From: Krasilnikovia cinnamomea | GTDB lineage: Bacteria > Actinomycetota > Actinomycetes > Mycobacteriales > Micromonosporaceae | DNA length: 64,000 nucleotides | Assembly: GCF_004217545.1 (NCBI RefSeq) | Contig: NZ_SHKY01000001.1 | Location: 6,014,001-6,078,000, forward strand | Direction of reading: 5' to 3' | In this document: piece after piece, positions 9,022 through 17,570 of the stretch | How the letters are laid out: every line of letters begins with the position of its first letter | How positions within the stretch are numbered: the stretch's first letter is position 1 | The notes under the pieces: generated by a model | What the model was told of the DNA's origin: nothing | What the model saw: only the letters and a program-made list of their open reading frames with translations | Databases searched by the model: none | Position numbers and translations under genes: made by a program

Positions 9022-9035
9022 GGTCCTGCCGGACC
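9022..9035. promoter_or_regulatory. Second DosR-like box
   Basis: GGTCCTGCCGGACC is a near-perfect inverted repeat with the DosR C5/G10 spacing. Its centre is exactly 30 bp (three helical turns) from the box at 8992-9005, as expected for cooperative binding. Confidence 0.5.
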
Positions 9036-9093
9036 GGCCTGCCCTCGGGTCAGCTCAGGGCGGATCCGCGCCGCGACCGGACGGACATCCGGT

Positions 9094-9450
9094 TCAGCAC
9101 CGGGCAACCAGCCGGTGCGCCCGGAGCAGGCGGGCCCACCATGGCCGGTGACCGCCGTCGCGCAGGGGCGGCAGGCCGGTGCCCTTGAGGCTCACCCAGC
9201 CGCCGGGGCCCATGGTCACCGCACCGATGGCCGGCCGCCGCCGGACGGCGGCGGCCGTCGCCACGGCCACGGCGGTCACGGTGGCGGCGGTGATCGACGC
9301 CATGGCGATCCGGGTGACGTCCACGGCGGGTACGAATGTGATCTTCTCGGACGCGAGGTGGTAGGCGCCGAGTTCGCGATCACCGTGGCGCACCGGGATC
9401 AGATCGGACCGGTGCATGGTGGCACTCCGGTCGTCGACAACGGTAGACAT
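9094..9450 (-). CDS. Small membrane-anchored protein of unknown function
   Basis: 118 aa starting MSTVVDDRSATMHRSDLIPV. A polar head of about 45 residues is followed by one hydrophobic Ala/Val/Thr-rich segment (about 46-68) and a Gly/Pro- and Arg-rich tail. No family is recognised. An upstream ATG inside the dikinase gene would add 27 residues, but the chosen ATG has GGTGAGGAGG directly before it. It begins 10 nt after the pyruvate phosphate dikinase stop, so it is the last gene of that transcript. Confidence 0.7.
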   Translation of the reverse strand: MSTVVDDRSATMHRSDLIPVRHGDRELGAYHLASEKITFVPAVDVTRIAMASITAATVTAVAVATAAAVRRRPAIGAVTMGPGGWVSLKGTGLPPLRDGGHRPWWARLLRAHRLVARC

Positions 9451-9460
9451 GGCGTCCTCC

Positions 9461-12121
9461 TCACCTACTGTCCGAGGCGGCGGACCCGCCGATGGCGGCG
9501 CGTCCCGCCTCGAGGCGGGCGATGGGTACACGGAAGGGCGAGCAGGACACGTAGTCCAGCCCGGTGGCGTGGAAGAACCGCACCGAGGCGGGGTCTCCGC
9601 CGTGCTCGCCGCAGACGCCGACGGTCAGGTCCGGCCGGGTTTTCCGGCCCCGTTCGACGGCGAGGCGGACCAGCTCACCCACCCCGGACACGTCGATCGT
9701 CTCGAACGGCGACACCGCGAAGATGCCCAGGCCGAGATAGCGGCTGAAGAAGGCCCCCTCCACGTCATCGCGGGAGAAGCCCCAGGTCATCTGGGTCAGG
9801 TCGTTGGTCCCGAAGGAGAAGAAGTCGGCGGCGGTCGCGATCTGCGCGGCGGTCAGCGCGGCCCGCGGCACCTCGATCATCGTGCCGATCCGGATCGGCG
9901 GTGCGCCCTCGATGCCGGACAGCACAGCCTCGGCTTCAGCGCGTACCGTCTCCAGTTCCTGCACCGTGCCGACCAGCGGGACCATGATCTCGGGGCGCGG
10001 GTCGCCGCCGGCGGCGACCCGCGCCGCCGCGGCCTGCGCGACCGCGCGGACCTGCATCGCGAACAGGCCGGGCACGACCAGCCCGAGGCGTACGCCGCGC
10101 AGGCCGAGCATCGGGTTGGCCTCGTGCATCCGCCGCACCGCCGCGAGCAGCGTCGCGTCGTGTCCCGGATCCTCGCCCAGGGCTTCGGCGCGCGCTACCC
10201 GGGCGGCCAGCTCCTCCAGCGGGGGAAGGAACTCGTGCAGCGGCGGGTCGATCAGGCGTACGGTCACCGGCAGGCCGTCCATCGCCGCGAACAGTTCCTC
10301 GAAGTCGGCGCGCTGCAGCGGCAGCAGCGCGGCCAGCGCCTGCTCCCGTTCGGTGTCGTCGTCGGCGAGGATCAGCCGTTCCACGAGTTCCCGGCGCTCG
10401 CCGAGGAACATGTGCTCGGTGCGGCACAGCCCGACGCCGGTGGCGCCGAAGCGCCGCGCCCGCGCGGCGTCGGCCGCGGTGTCGGCGTTGGCGTGCACCG
10501 CGAGCCGGGCGACGTGGTCGGCGTGGACCATCAGCCGCTGGACCGCTGACAGCAACGGGTCGCCCAGCGCGGTCGCCTCGCCCTCGAAGTACCGCACGAC
10601 CGCCGAGGGCCGCACCGGTACCTCTCCGGCGTAGACCCGGCCGGTGGTGCCGTCGACGGAGATGACTTCGCCGGCGTGGACCGTGCGGCCGCCCACGGTG
10701 AACGCGTCCGGCCCGATCTCCACGTCCTCCGCGCCGCAGACGCACGTTTTTCCCATGCCGCGGGCGACCACGGCGGCGTGACTGGTCTTTCCGCCACGGG
10801 AGGTCAGGATGCCCTCGGCCGCGACCATGCCGGGCAGGTCATCGGGATTGGTCTCGCGGCGTACCAGGATGACCGGTCCGGTCGCGGCGGCCGCCGCGGC
10901 GGAGTCGAACACGACGGCGCCGACCGCCGCGCCCGGCGACGCGGGCACGCCGGTGGTGAGCGGCGCCGGAGCGGCCGCGTCGTCGAAGCTGGGAAACATC
11001 AGCTGGGCGAGCTGCTCACCGGTGACCCGCTGCAACGCCTCGCCGAGAGTGATCGTGCCCTCGTCGACGAGTTGCGCGGCGATCACGAACGCGGCGGCCG
11101 GGGTGCGCTTGCCGACCCGGGTCTGCAACATCCACAGCGTGCCGTCCTCGACCGTGAACTCGATGTCGCACAGGTCGCGGTAGCGCTGCTCCAGCCGTTC
11201 CATGATGGCCAGCAGCTGCCGGTAGCTGTGCGGGTCGATCCGTTCGAGTTCGCTCAGGCCAACGGTGTTGCGGATACCGGCGACCACGTCCTCGCCCTGG
11301 GCGCTGGGCAGGTAGTCGCCGTAGGCGCCCCGGCGGCCGGTCGCGGGGTCACGGGTGAACGCGACCCCGGTGCCGGAGCGCGCGCCGAGGTTGCCGAAGA
11401 CCATGGCCATCACGTTCACCGCCGTGCCCAGGTCCTGGGGGATGCGTTCGCGGCGGCGGTAGAGCACGGCGCGTTCGGCGTTCCAGGACTTGAAGACCGC
11501 GGTGATCGCGAGGTAGAGCTGCTCGTGTGGCGCCTGCGGGAAGTCACGGCCGGCGTGCGCATAGAAGATCTTCTGGTAGGCGCCGACCAGATCCTGCAGC
11601 TGCCCCACGCCGAGTTCCGCATCTGTCGCGGCTCCGGCGCGGGCGCATGCGGCGGCGAGCTCTGCCGCGAATGCCTCGCCCGGTACCCCGAAGACGGTCT
11701 TGCCGAACATCTGGATCAGGCGCCGATAGGAGTCCCAGGCGAAGCGTGGGTCACCACTCTTCGCGGCGAGGCCGAGCACGCTGGCGTCGGTGAGACCGAT
11801 GTCCAGGATCGTCTCCATCATGCCGGGCATGGAGTATCTGCCGCCCGAGCGCACCGACAGCAGCAGCGGGTCGCGCGGATCTCCGAGCCGCTTGCCCATG
11901 CGGTCCTGCACGAGCCGCAAGTGCTCCTCGACCTCGGTGAACAGGTGCTGGGGCACCGCGCCGGTCGCCAGGTACTCGCGGCACGCCGTGGTGGTGATGG
12001 TGAAGCCCGGCGGCACGGGGAGGCCCATCCGGGTCATCTCGGCCAGGTTTGCGCCCTTGCCGCCCAGCAGGTCCGCGAGATCCTTGTTGCCTTCGCTGAA
12101 GTCGTACACGTAGCGCGACAT
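9461..12121 (-). CDS. ppdK: Pyruvate, phosphate dikinase
   Basis: Interconverts pyruvate, ATP and phosphate with PEP, AMP and pyrophosphate. 886 aa, the normal full length, starting MSRYVYDFSEGN after a GAGGGGA ribosome site; an in-frame upstream start would add 27 unconserved residues. Seen: N-terminal nucleotide-binding domain (GGKGANLAEM near 20; MPGMMETILDIG), central phosphohistidine loop GGKTSHAAVVARGMGKTCVCG, and C-terminal PEP/pyruvate barrel with FGTNDLTQMTWG and GVCGEHGGDP. It lies 165 nt after hypE on the same strand. In an oxygen-limited cell it could save ATP through pyrophosphate-linked glycolysis or supply PEP (inference from context). Confidence 0.96.
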   Translation of the reverse strand: MSRYVYDFSEGNKDLADLLGGKGANLAEMTRMGLPVPPGFTITTTACREYLATGAVPQHLFTEVEEHLRLVQDRMGKRLGDPRDPLLLSVRSGGRYSMPGMMETILDIGLTDASVLGLAAKSGDPRFAWDSYRRLIQMFGKTVFGVPGEAFAAELAAACARAGAATDAELGVGQLQDLVGAYQKIFYAHAGRDFPQAPHEQLYLAITAVFKSWNAERAVLYRRRERIPQDLGTAVNVMAMVFGNLGARSGTGVAFTRDPATGRRGAYGDYLPSAQGEDVVAGIRNTVGLSELERIDPHSYRQLLAIMERLEQRYRDLCDIEFTVEDGTLWMLQTRVGKRTPAAAFVIAAQLVDEGTITLGEALQRVTGEQLAQLMFPSFDDAAAPAPLTTGVPASPGAAVGAVVFDSAAAAAATGPVILVRRETNPDDLPGMVAAEGILTSRGGKTSHAAVVARGMGKTCVCGAEDVEIGPDAFTVGGRTVHAGEVISVDGTTGRVYAGEVPVRPSAVVRYFEGEATALGDPLLSAVQRLMVHADHVARLAVHANADTAADAARARRFGATGVGLCRTEHMFLGERRELVERLILADDDTEREQALAALLPLQRADFEELFAAMDGLPVTVRLIDPPLHEFLPPLEELAARVARAEALGEDPGHDATLLAAVRRMHEANPMLGLRGVRLGLVVPGLFAMQVRAVAQAAAARVAAGGDPRPEIMVPLVGTVQELETVRAEAEAVLSGIEGAPPIRIGTMIEVPRAALTAAQIATAADFFSFGTNDLTQMTWGFSRDDVEGAFFSRYLGLGIFAVSPFETIDVSGVGELVRLAVERGRKTRPDLTVGVCGEHGGDPASVRFFHATGLDYVSCSPFRVPIARLEAGRAAIGGSAASDSR

Positions 12122-12285
12122 CTTCCCCTCACCTTCGTCGCCCACTCCTGGCTCAGTGGTATCCCCCGTGACAGATCTGCGGGTAGGGCCGGATGCCACC
12201 ACCGATCGGGACAGTTAGGTCCTACCTACCTGCGCGCCGATACCGGCCGCCAGCGCCGGGTTCTGGACGGCCGGTCGGCCACCTG

Positions 12286-13347
12286 TCAGCAGATGCGGGG
12301 CAGTTGTTCGCCGACGAGCATGTCGAGGATGCGGCGGGATCCGACGGAAGTCCGCACGACCACCCGGCCGGGTTCGGTGTCGCGTACGGTGCCGATGTTG
12401 ACCGCGGCCCGGCCCTCCGGCCGGGAGCGCATCGCGGCCAGGACCGCGTCGGCCCGGTGCGCCGCGACGAACGCGACGAGGCAGCCCTCGTTGGCCACGT
12501 GAGCCGGGTCGAGGCCGAGGATCTCGCAGGCCGCCTGCACCGGGGCGGGTACCGGCAGCGCCTGCTCGTCGATCTCGATGCCGACGCCGGACGTGACCGC
12601 GATCTCGTTGAGCGCCGAGGCGATGCCGCCGCGGGTGGGGTCGCGCAGCGCGTGGACGGCGTCGCCACCGGCGTCGACCATGGCCGCGACGAGCCGGTGC
12701 AGGGGCTGGGTGTCCGAGCAGATGTCGGCGTCGAAGCCCAGCCCTTCCCGCACGCTGAGGATGGTGGTGCCGTGGCTGCCGATCGGTCCGGACAGCAGCA
12801 CGGCGTCGCCGGGTGCGGCGCCGGTCGCCGACGGCGCGGCACCGGCGAGGCGCTGTCCCACGCCAGTGGTGACGACGTAGAGGCCGTCGGCGGCGCCGCG
12901 GCCGACCACTTTGGTGTCGCCGGTGACCACCGGGACCCCGGCCGCTCGGGCGGCCGCGCCGACGGACGCGGCGACCCGGCGCAGGTCGGCCAGGGGGAAG
13001 CCTTCCTCCACGACGTAGGCCACGGCGAGGGCCACCGGCAGCGCGGCGCGCATGGCCAGGTCGTTCACGGTGCCGTGTACGGCGAGGGCGCCGATGTCGC
13101 CGCCGGGGAAGAACAGCGGGCTGACCACGTACGCATCGGTGCTGAGCACGACGTCGACCCCGTCGATCGGGACCACCGCGGCATCCTCCAGCGCCCCGGC
13201 CGGCGCGGCCGACCCGAGCGCGGGCACCAGCACGTCGCCGATCAGCTCGGCCGACAGCTGCCCGCCGGAGCCGTGGCCGAGCAGGACCCGTTCCGTCTCG
13301 GCCAGCGGTAGCGGGCAACTGGCCGCGAGCGGATCCACCGCGGTCAC
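12286..13347 (-). CDS. hypE: [NiFe] hydrogenase maturation protein HypE
   Basis: 353 aa, full length. HypE dehydrates the carbamoyl group delivered by HypF on its C-terminal Cys to a thiocyanate, giving the CN ligands of the active-site iron. The AIR-synthase-like fold is visible (GHGSGGQLSAELI near the start; ATP-site motifs VVTGDTKVV and DPTRGG), and the protein ends in PRIC, the modified cysteine. The GTG start overlaps the hypD stop (GTGA). Confidence 0.96.
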   Translation of the reverse strand: MTAVDPLAASCPLPLAETERVLLGHGSGGQLSAELIGDVLVPALGSAAPAGALEDAAVVPIDGVDVVLSTDAYVVSPLFFPGGDIGALAVHGTVNDLAMRAALPVALAVAYVVEEGFPLADLRRVAASVGAAARAAGVPVVTGDTKVVGRGAADGLYVVTTGVGQRLAGAAPSATGAAPGDAVLLSGPIGSHGTTILSVREGLGFDADICSDTQPLHRLVAAMVDAGGDAVHALRDPTRGGIASALNEIAVTSGVGIEIDEQALPVPAPVQAACEILGLDPAHVANEGCLVAFVAAHRADAVLAAMRSRPEGRAAVNIGTVRDTEPGRVVVRTSVGSRRILDMLVGEQLPRIC

Positions 13348-14465
13348 CGGGCACCTCCGGAGACGGCAGCCCCGGCGGGGCGGCGACGGCCCGCGCGGTG
13401 GAACGCCGCGCAGGTGCCCTCACTGGACACCATCGGCGCACCCAGCGGGGACCGGGGAGTGCAGGTGGTCCCGTACGCCGGGCAGTCGGTCGGCACGCTC
13501 AGCCCGGTGAGGATCCGCCCGGCGATGCAGCGCGGGTCCTCCGCCGCGGTCAGCCGCCCCACGTCGAAGCGGCGGGTGGCGTCGAACGCGGCGTACGCGT
13601 CGGCCAGTTCCAGGCCGCTCGCGCCGATCGTTCCGATGCCGCGCCAGGCCCGGTCACTGATCCGGAACACCCGCCGCACCGCCTCCTGGGCGGGGCCGTT
13701 GCCGGTTCGCTGAACCGCGCGGGCGTACTGGTTCTCCACCTCGAAGCGGCCTTGTTCGAGCTGGCGTACCGCCATCAGGATGCCCTCCAGCAGGTCCAGT
13801 GGTTCGAAGCCGGTCACGACGATCGGCACCCGGTACCGGGCGGCCAGCGGTTCGTACTCCGTCCAGCCCATGACCGTGCAGACGTGCCCGGCGGCGAGGA
13901 AGCCCTGCACCTCGCACTCGGCCGCGTCCAGGATGGCGGTCATGGCCGGTGGCACGAGCACGTGGCTGACCAGCATGGTGAAGTTGGTCAGTCCGAGTGT
14001 CGCGGCATGCAGCACCGCCGTCGCGTTGGCCGGCGCGGTGGTCTCGAACCCCACGGCGAGGAACACCACCTCGCGATCGGGCTGCTGCTGGGCGAGGGCG
14101 ACCGCGTCCATGGGGGAGTACACGACCCGTACGTCGGCGCCGCGCGCCTTGAGGGCCAGCAGGTCGGTGTGCGAGCCGGGCACCCGTAGCATGTCGCCGA
14201 AGCTGGTGAAGGTGACCTCGGGCCGCGCCGCGATGGCCATCGCCCGGTCCAGGGTCTCCAGCGGGGTCACGCAGACCGGGCAGCCAGGCCCGTGGATCAT
14301 GCGGATGCCGGGGGGCAGCACCTCGTCGATGCCCTGCCGCACGATGGTGTGGGTCTGGCCGCCGCAGACCTCCATGAGGCTCCAGGGCCGGGTCGTGGTG
14401 CGGTGCAGTTCGTCCAGGAGCACCCGGGCGAGCCGGGGGTCTCGGTACTCGTCGAGGTATTTCAT
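13344..14465 (-). CDS. hypD: [NiFe] hydrogenase maturation protein HypD
   Basis: 373 aa. HypD is the iron-sulfur scaffold on which, with HypC, the Fe(CN)2CO unit is assembled. Family motifs are present: MEVCGGQTHTI near 33, GPGCPVCVTP near 85, and a Cys-rich C-terminus (DPRCIAGRILTG, CPAY, GTCAAF) for the 4Fe-4S cluster. Its ATG overlaps the hypC stop and its stop overlaps the hypE start. Confidence 0.96.
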   Translation of the reverse strand: MKYLDEYRDPRLARVLLDELHRTTTRPWSLMEVCGGQTHTIVRQGIDEVLPPGIRMIHGPGCPVCVTPLETLDRAMAIAARPEVTFTSFGDMLRVPGSHTDLLALKARGADVRVVYSPMDAVALAQQQPDREVVFLAVGFETTAPANATAVLHAATLGLTNFTMLVSHVLVPPAMTAILDAAECEVQGFLAAGHVCTVMGWTEYEPLAARYRVPIVVTGFEPLDLLEGILMAVRQLEQGRFEVENQYARAVQRTGNGPAQEAVRRVFRISDRAWRGIGTIGASGLELADAYAAFDATRRFDVGRLTAAEDPRCIAGRILTGLSVPTDCPAYGTTCTPRSPLGAPMVSSEGTCAAFHRAGRRRPAGAAVSGGAR

Positions 14466-14737
14466 GCTGTGCGATCCTTCGCGGGCAGGGGTTCGCCCAG
14501 TTCGTCACGTACCGCGTCGCCCATCGCCCGCAGCACGTCGAGGGTGCGTTCGGCTTCCCGACGGTCCACCTTCGTGATCGCGAAGCCGACGTGGACGATG
14601 ACGTATTCGCCGGGGCGGACGTCGGGGACGTAGGTCAGGCACACGTCCTTGCGGATGCCGTCGAAGTCGACGACACCCATGAGCAGCCCGTCCCGGTCGG
14701 TCACCTCGGTGACCCGGCCGGGGATGCCGAGGCACAC
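14462..14737 (-). CDS. hypC: Hydrogenase assembly chaperone HypC/HupF
   Basis: 91 aa beginning MCLGIPGRV; Cys2, essential in the family, carries the iron unit to the large-subunit precursor. Translation begins at GTG. It lies 5 nt after hypF and overlaps hypD by 4 nt. Confidence 0.95.
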   Translation of the reverse strand: MCLGIPGRVTEVTDRDGLLMGVVDFDGIRKDVCLTYVPDVRPGEYVIVHVGFAITKVDRREAERTLDVLRAMGDAVRDELGEPLPAKDRTA

Positions 14738-14742
14738 GCCGA

Positions 14743-17088
14743 TCAGCCTCCCTCGTCGCAGGTTGCGGCCGCCACCACGGCCTGGCCGTAACTGATCCCG
14801 CCGTCGTTGGCGGGCACGTCATGGTTGAGGTGGCCGGTCAGCCCGGCCGTGCCCAGCTCGGTCAGCAGCCGGGAGGCCAGGATGCGGTTCTGCATGCACC
14901 CGCCGGACAGGCACACCGCCGTCACCCCGGTCTGTTCGGCGGCGCGGACGCACAGCGCGACGGTCACCGCGACGATCGTGGCGTGGAACCCGGCCGCCAG
15001 CTCGCTCGGGGGCGTCCCGGCGCGGGCGCGTTCCAGCGCAGCGGTGAGCGTGCCGCTCCAGTCGTAAACCCACAGGCCGTCCACCTCGGTCAGCCGCCAC
15101 GGCAGCGGTTCGGTGCCGCCGGATGCTGCTGCGGCAGCCTCCAGCAACACCGCCGCCTCGCCTTCGTAGTCCGCGTCGTCGCAGATGCCGAGCAGGCTGG
15201 ACATCGCGTCGAACAGCCGGCCCGCGCTGGAGGTGTGCGGGCTGTTGACCCCGCGCGCCACCATCCGCGCGATGGTGTCACGTTCGGCGGACGGCATCCG
15301 GCCGAGGAAACCGGCCGCCGGCCCGGCGGGCACGGCGAACTCGCCGCCGAGCAGGTAACCCAGCGCCATGCGGGCCGGGCGGCGCACGGCCGCCTCCCCG
15401 CCCGGCAGCGGGGCGGTGCCGAAACGGCCCAACCGGCGGAACCCGGTGTACGAGGCCAGCAACAGTTCACCGCCCCACAGCGTGCCGTCCGCGCCGAGAC
15501 CGAGCCCGTCATAGGCGACGCCCAGGAACGGGCCGCGCACGCCGTTCTCGGCGGCACACGACACCACGTGCGCGTGATGGTGCTGGACCGGCACCCGGCG
15601 CAGGCCGGGCGGCTGTCCGGCCGCGTACCGGGTGGACAGGTATCCCGGGTGCAGGTCGTGGGCGAGCACGTCGGGCGTGAACCGGTGCAGCCGGGTCAGT
15701 TGCCCGAGGGTGGCGTGGAACGCGGCCAGGGCGTCGGCGTCGTCGAGGCTGCCGCCGTGCGGGCCGACCAGCGCCCGGTCGGCGCGGGCCAGCGTAAACG
15801 TGTGCTTGAGCTGGGCACCGACCGCCAGAATTGACCTGTCGGTCGCGACGGGCAGCGGTAGCGGGTCCGGTGCGTAGCCGCGGGCGCGGCGCACCGTGAA
15901 GCGCCGCCCGCCGATGACGCGGACCACGGAGTCGTCGTAGCGCGCGCGGATCGGCCGATCGTGGAGCAGGAACCCGTCCGCCACCGGCGCGAGGCGGGCC
16001 GTCGCGTCGGTGTCGTCGATGGCGATCGGTTCGTCGGAGAGATTGCCGCTGGTCACCACGAGCGGCCGGGCCAGTGCCCGCAGCAGCAGGTGGTGCAGCG
16101 GGGTGCCGGGCAGGAAGAGTCCGACCCGGTCGGTGCCGGGGTGCACGCCGGACGCCAGCGCCGTCGGGGCGCCCGGATGGGTCGCCAGGAGCACGATCGG
16201 GCGGGCCGGGCCGGTGAGCAACCGCAGCTCGGCAGGGGAGATGCGCGCGAGAACCCCGGCGGCGGCGGTGTCGACGACCATGACGGCGAACGGCTTGCGG
16301 AGCCTCCGTTTGCGCGTGCGCAACCGGTGCACCGCGGCGGTGTCGGTCGCGTCGCAGACCAGTTGGTATCCGCCCAGCCCTTTGACGGCGACGGTTCCCC
16401 CGGCGGCGATCGTGGCTACCGCGGCGGCCAGCGCCTCCTCGCTGGTCGCGCCCGGGTCGCTCGCTTCCCCGGCCGGTCGCCAGGACAGGCGGGGCCCGCA
16501 GGCGGGGCAGGCGACCGGCTCGGCGTGGAACCTGCGGTCGGTCGGGTCGGCGTATTCGGCGGCGCACGCCGCGCACAGCGCGAACCCGGCCATCGCCGTG
16601 CGGGCCCGGTCGTACGGCAGCGCGTCGACGATGGTCGCGCGGGGGCCGCAGGCGGTGCAGTTCACGAACGGGTACCGGTAGCGCCGGTCGGCCGGGTCGA
16701 ACAGCTCGCGTATGCAGTCGTCGCAGGTGGCAAGGTCGACGGGAAGGCCCGCGAAGCCCGGCCGTGTGGTGGCTGCGCTCGTGCTGAGGGCCACGGTGAA
16801 CCCGGCCCCGAGGGCGCCTGCGTCTCCGCCGCGCGTGACGGTCACGTGCGCCACGACCGCGTGCTGTGGCGGCTGCTCCCGCAGGGCACGAACCAGGGCC
16901 GCGAGGGTGTCGGCCGGTCCCGCGACCTCGACCACCACGTCCCCGTCGACGTTGCGGACGGTCCCGTCGAGCCCGAGCCCGCTCGCCAGCCGGTGCACGA
17001 AGGGCCGGAACCCGACGCCCTGCACCGTGCCCCGGACCCGGATCGACCAGACTTCCCGGGCCGGTGCTTCCCGTGGCGTCACGGCCAT
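14743..17088 (-). CDS. hypF: Carbamoyltransferase HypF
   Basis: 781 aa, full length. Converts carbamoyl phosphate and ATP to a carbamoyl-adenylate and passes the carbamoyl group to HypE. Domains in order: acylphosphatase-like (GTVQGVGFRPFVHRLA near 20-35), paired zinc fingers (CDDC...CTACGP and CAAC...CPACGP, about 115-215), a YrdC-like domain, and a Kae1-like carbamoyltransferase domain with HHHAHVVS. It starts 3 nt after the protease gene. Confidence 0.95.
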   Translation of the reverse strand: MAVTPREAPAREVWSIRVRGTVQGVGFRPFVHRLASGLGLDGTVRNVDGDVVVEVAGPADTLAALVRALREQPPQHAVVAHVTVTRGGDAGALGAGFTVALSTSAATTRPGFAGLPVDLATCDDCIRELFDPADRRYRYPFVNCTACGPRATIVDALPYDRARTAMAGFALCAACAAEYADPTDRRFHAEPVACPACGPRLSWRPAGEASDPGATSEEALAAAVATIAAGGTVAVKGLGGYQLVCDATDTAAVHRLRTRKRRLRKPFAVMVVDTAAAGVLARISPAELRLLTGPARPIVLLATHPGAPTALASGVHPGTDRVGLFLPGTPLHHLLLRALARPLVVTSGNLSDEPIAIDDTDATARLAPVADGFLLHDRPIRARYDDSVVRVIGGRRFTVRRARGYAPDPLPLPVATDRSILAVGAQLKHTFTLARADRALVGPHGGSLDDADALAAFHATLGQLTRLHRFTPDVLAHDLHPGYLSTRYAAGQPPGLRRVPVQHHHAHVVSCAAENGVRGPFLGVAYDGLGLGADGTLWGGELLLASYTGFRRLGRFGTAPLPGGEAAVRRPARMALGYLLGGEFAVPAGPAAGFLGRMPSAERDTIARMVARGVNSPHTSSAGRLFDAMSSLLGICDDADYEGEAAVLLEAAAAASGGTEPLPWRLTEVDGLWVYDWSGTLTAALERARAGTPPSELAAGFHATIVAVTVALCVRAAEQTGVTAVCLSGGCMQNRILASRLLTELGTAGLTGHLNHDVPANDGGISYGQAVVAAATCDEGG

Positions 17089-17091
17089 CGC

Positions 17092-17565
17092 TCAGCCCAC
17101 CAGCTCGCGGACCCGGGCGACGACGGGGTCCACCTCCGCGGCCACCTCCGGGCTGAGCCCGGCGCCGAAGCCGAACTCGATCGCCCCCACGGCCAGCACC
17201 ACCAGACGCCGCGGTAGCCGCCCGAGGGCCCGGCCGAGTTCGACCGTGCTGCCCAGGCTGACCCCGTGGGAACTCGCGGAGCGGGCGTCGGCGAGCTCGG
17301 CGACCTCGTCGAGGACCAGTTCGTACCGGTGGCCGCCATGGTCGTTGCCGTCGCGGACCGCGTCGACGACCACGGCGAGGTCGGTGCCGGTCCACAGGTC
17401 CAGCAGCCGCGTCGGTTCCCCGTCACACGCCCGCAGCTCCACCGCGGCCAGTGCCGGGTCGGACTGCCGCAGGACCTCCAACCGGGCCACCACGGCCGGG
17501 CCGAATCCGTCGTCGCGGCGGTACTGGTTGCCGACCCCGATCACCACGCAGCGCTGTCCGTCCAC
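17092..17565 (-). CDS. Hydrogenase maturation protease
   Basis: 157 aa from GTG 17565 (an alternative ATG at 17622 lies inside the large-subunit gene). M52/HycI-HyaD family: GVGNQYRRDDGFGP near the start holds the first metal-binding acidic residue, DAVRDG in the middle the second, and SSHGVSLG the His. It should nick the large subunit after its last cluster-binding His, once nickel is in place. It sits 5 nt after that subunit's gene. Confidence 0.88.
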   Translation of the reverse strand: MDGQRCVVIGVGNQYRRDDGFGPAVVARLEVLRQSDPALAAVELRACDGEPTRLLDLWTGTDLAVVVDAVRDGNDHGGHRYELVLDEVAELADARSASSHGVSLGSTVELGRALGRLPRRLVVLAVGAIEFGFGAGLSPEVAAEVDPVVARVRELVG

Positions 17566-17570
17566 GCGGG

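Noticed and set aside
12206..12221. Inverted repeat GGGACAGTTAGGTCCT before pyruvate phosphate dikinase, resembling a DosR box
   Set aside because: The half-sites are 2 bp too far apart for the GGGNC-N4-GNCCC spacing, so C5/G10 do not align.
15509..17395. Very long minus-strand frame (628 codons) over hypF and the protease gene
   Set aside because: Arg/Pro/Gly-rich shadow of hypF in another frame, with no domain motif.
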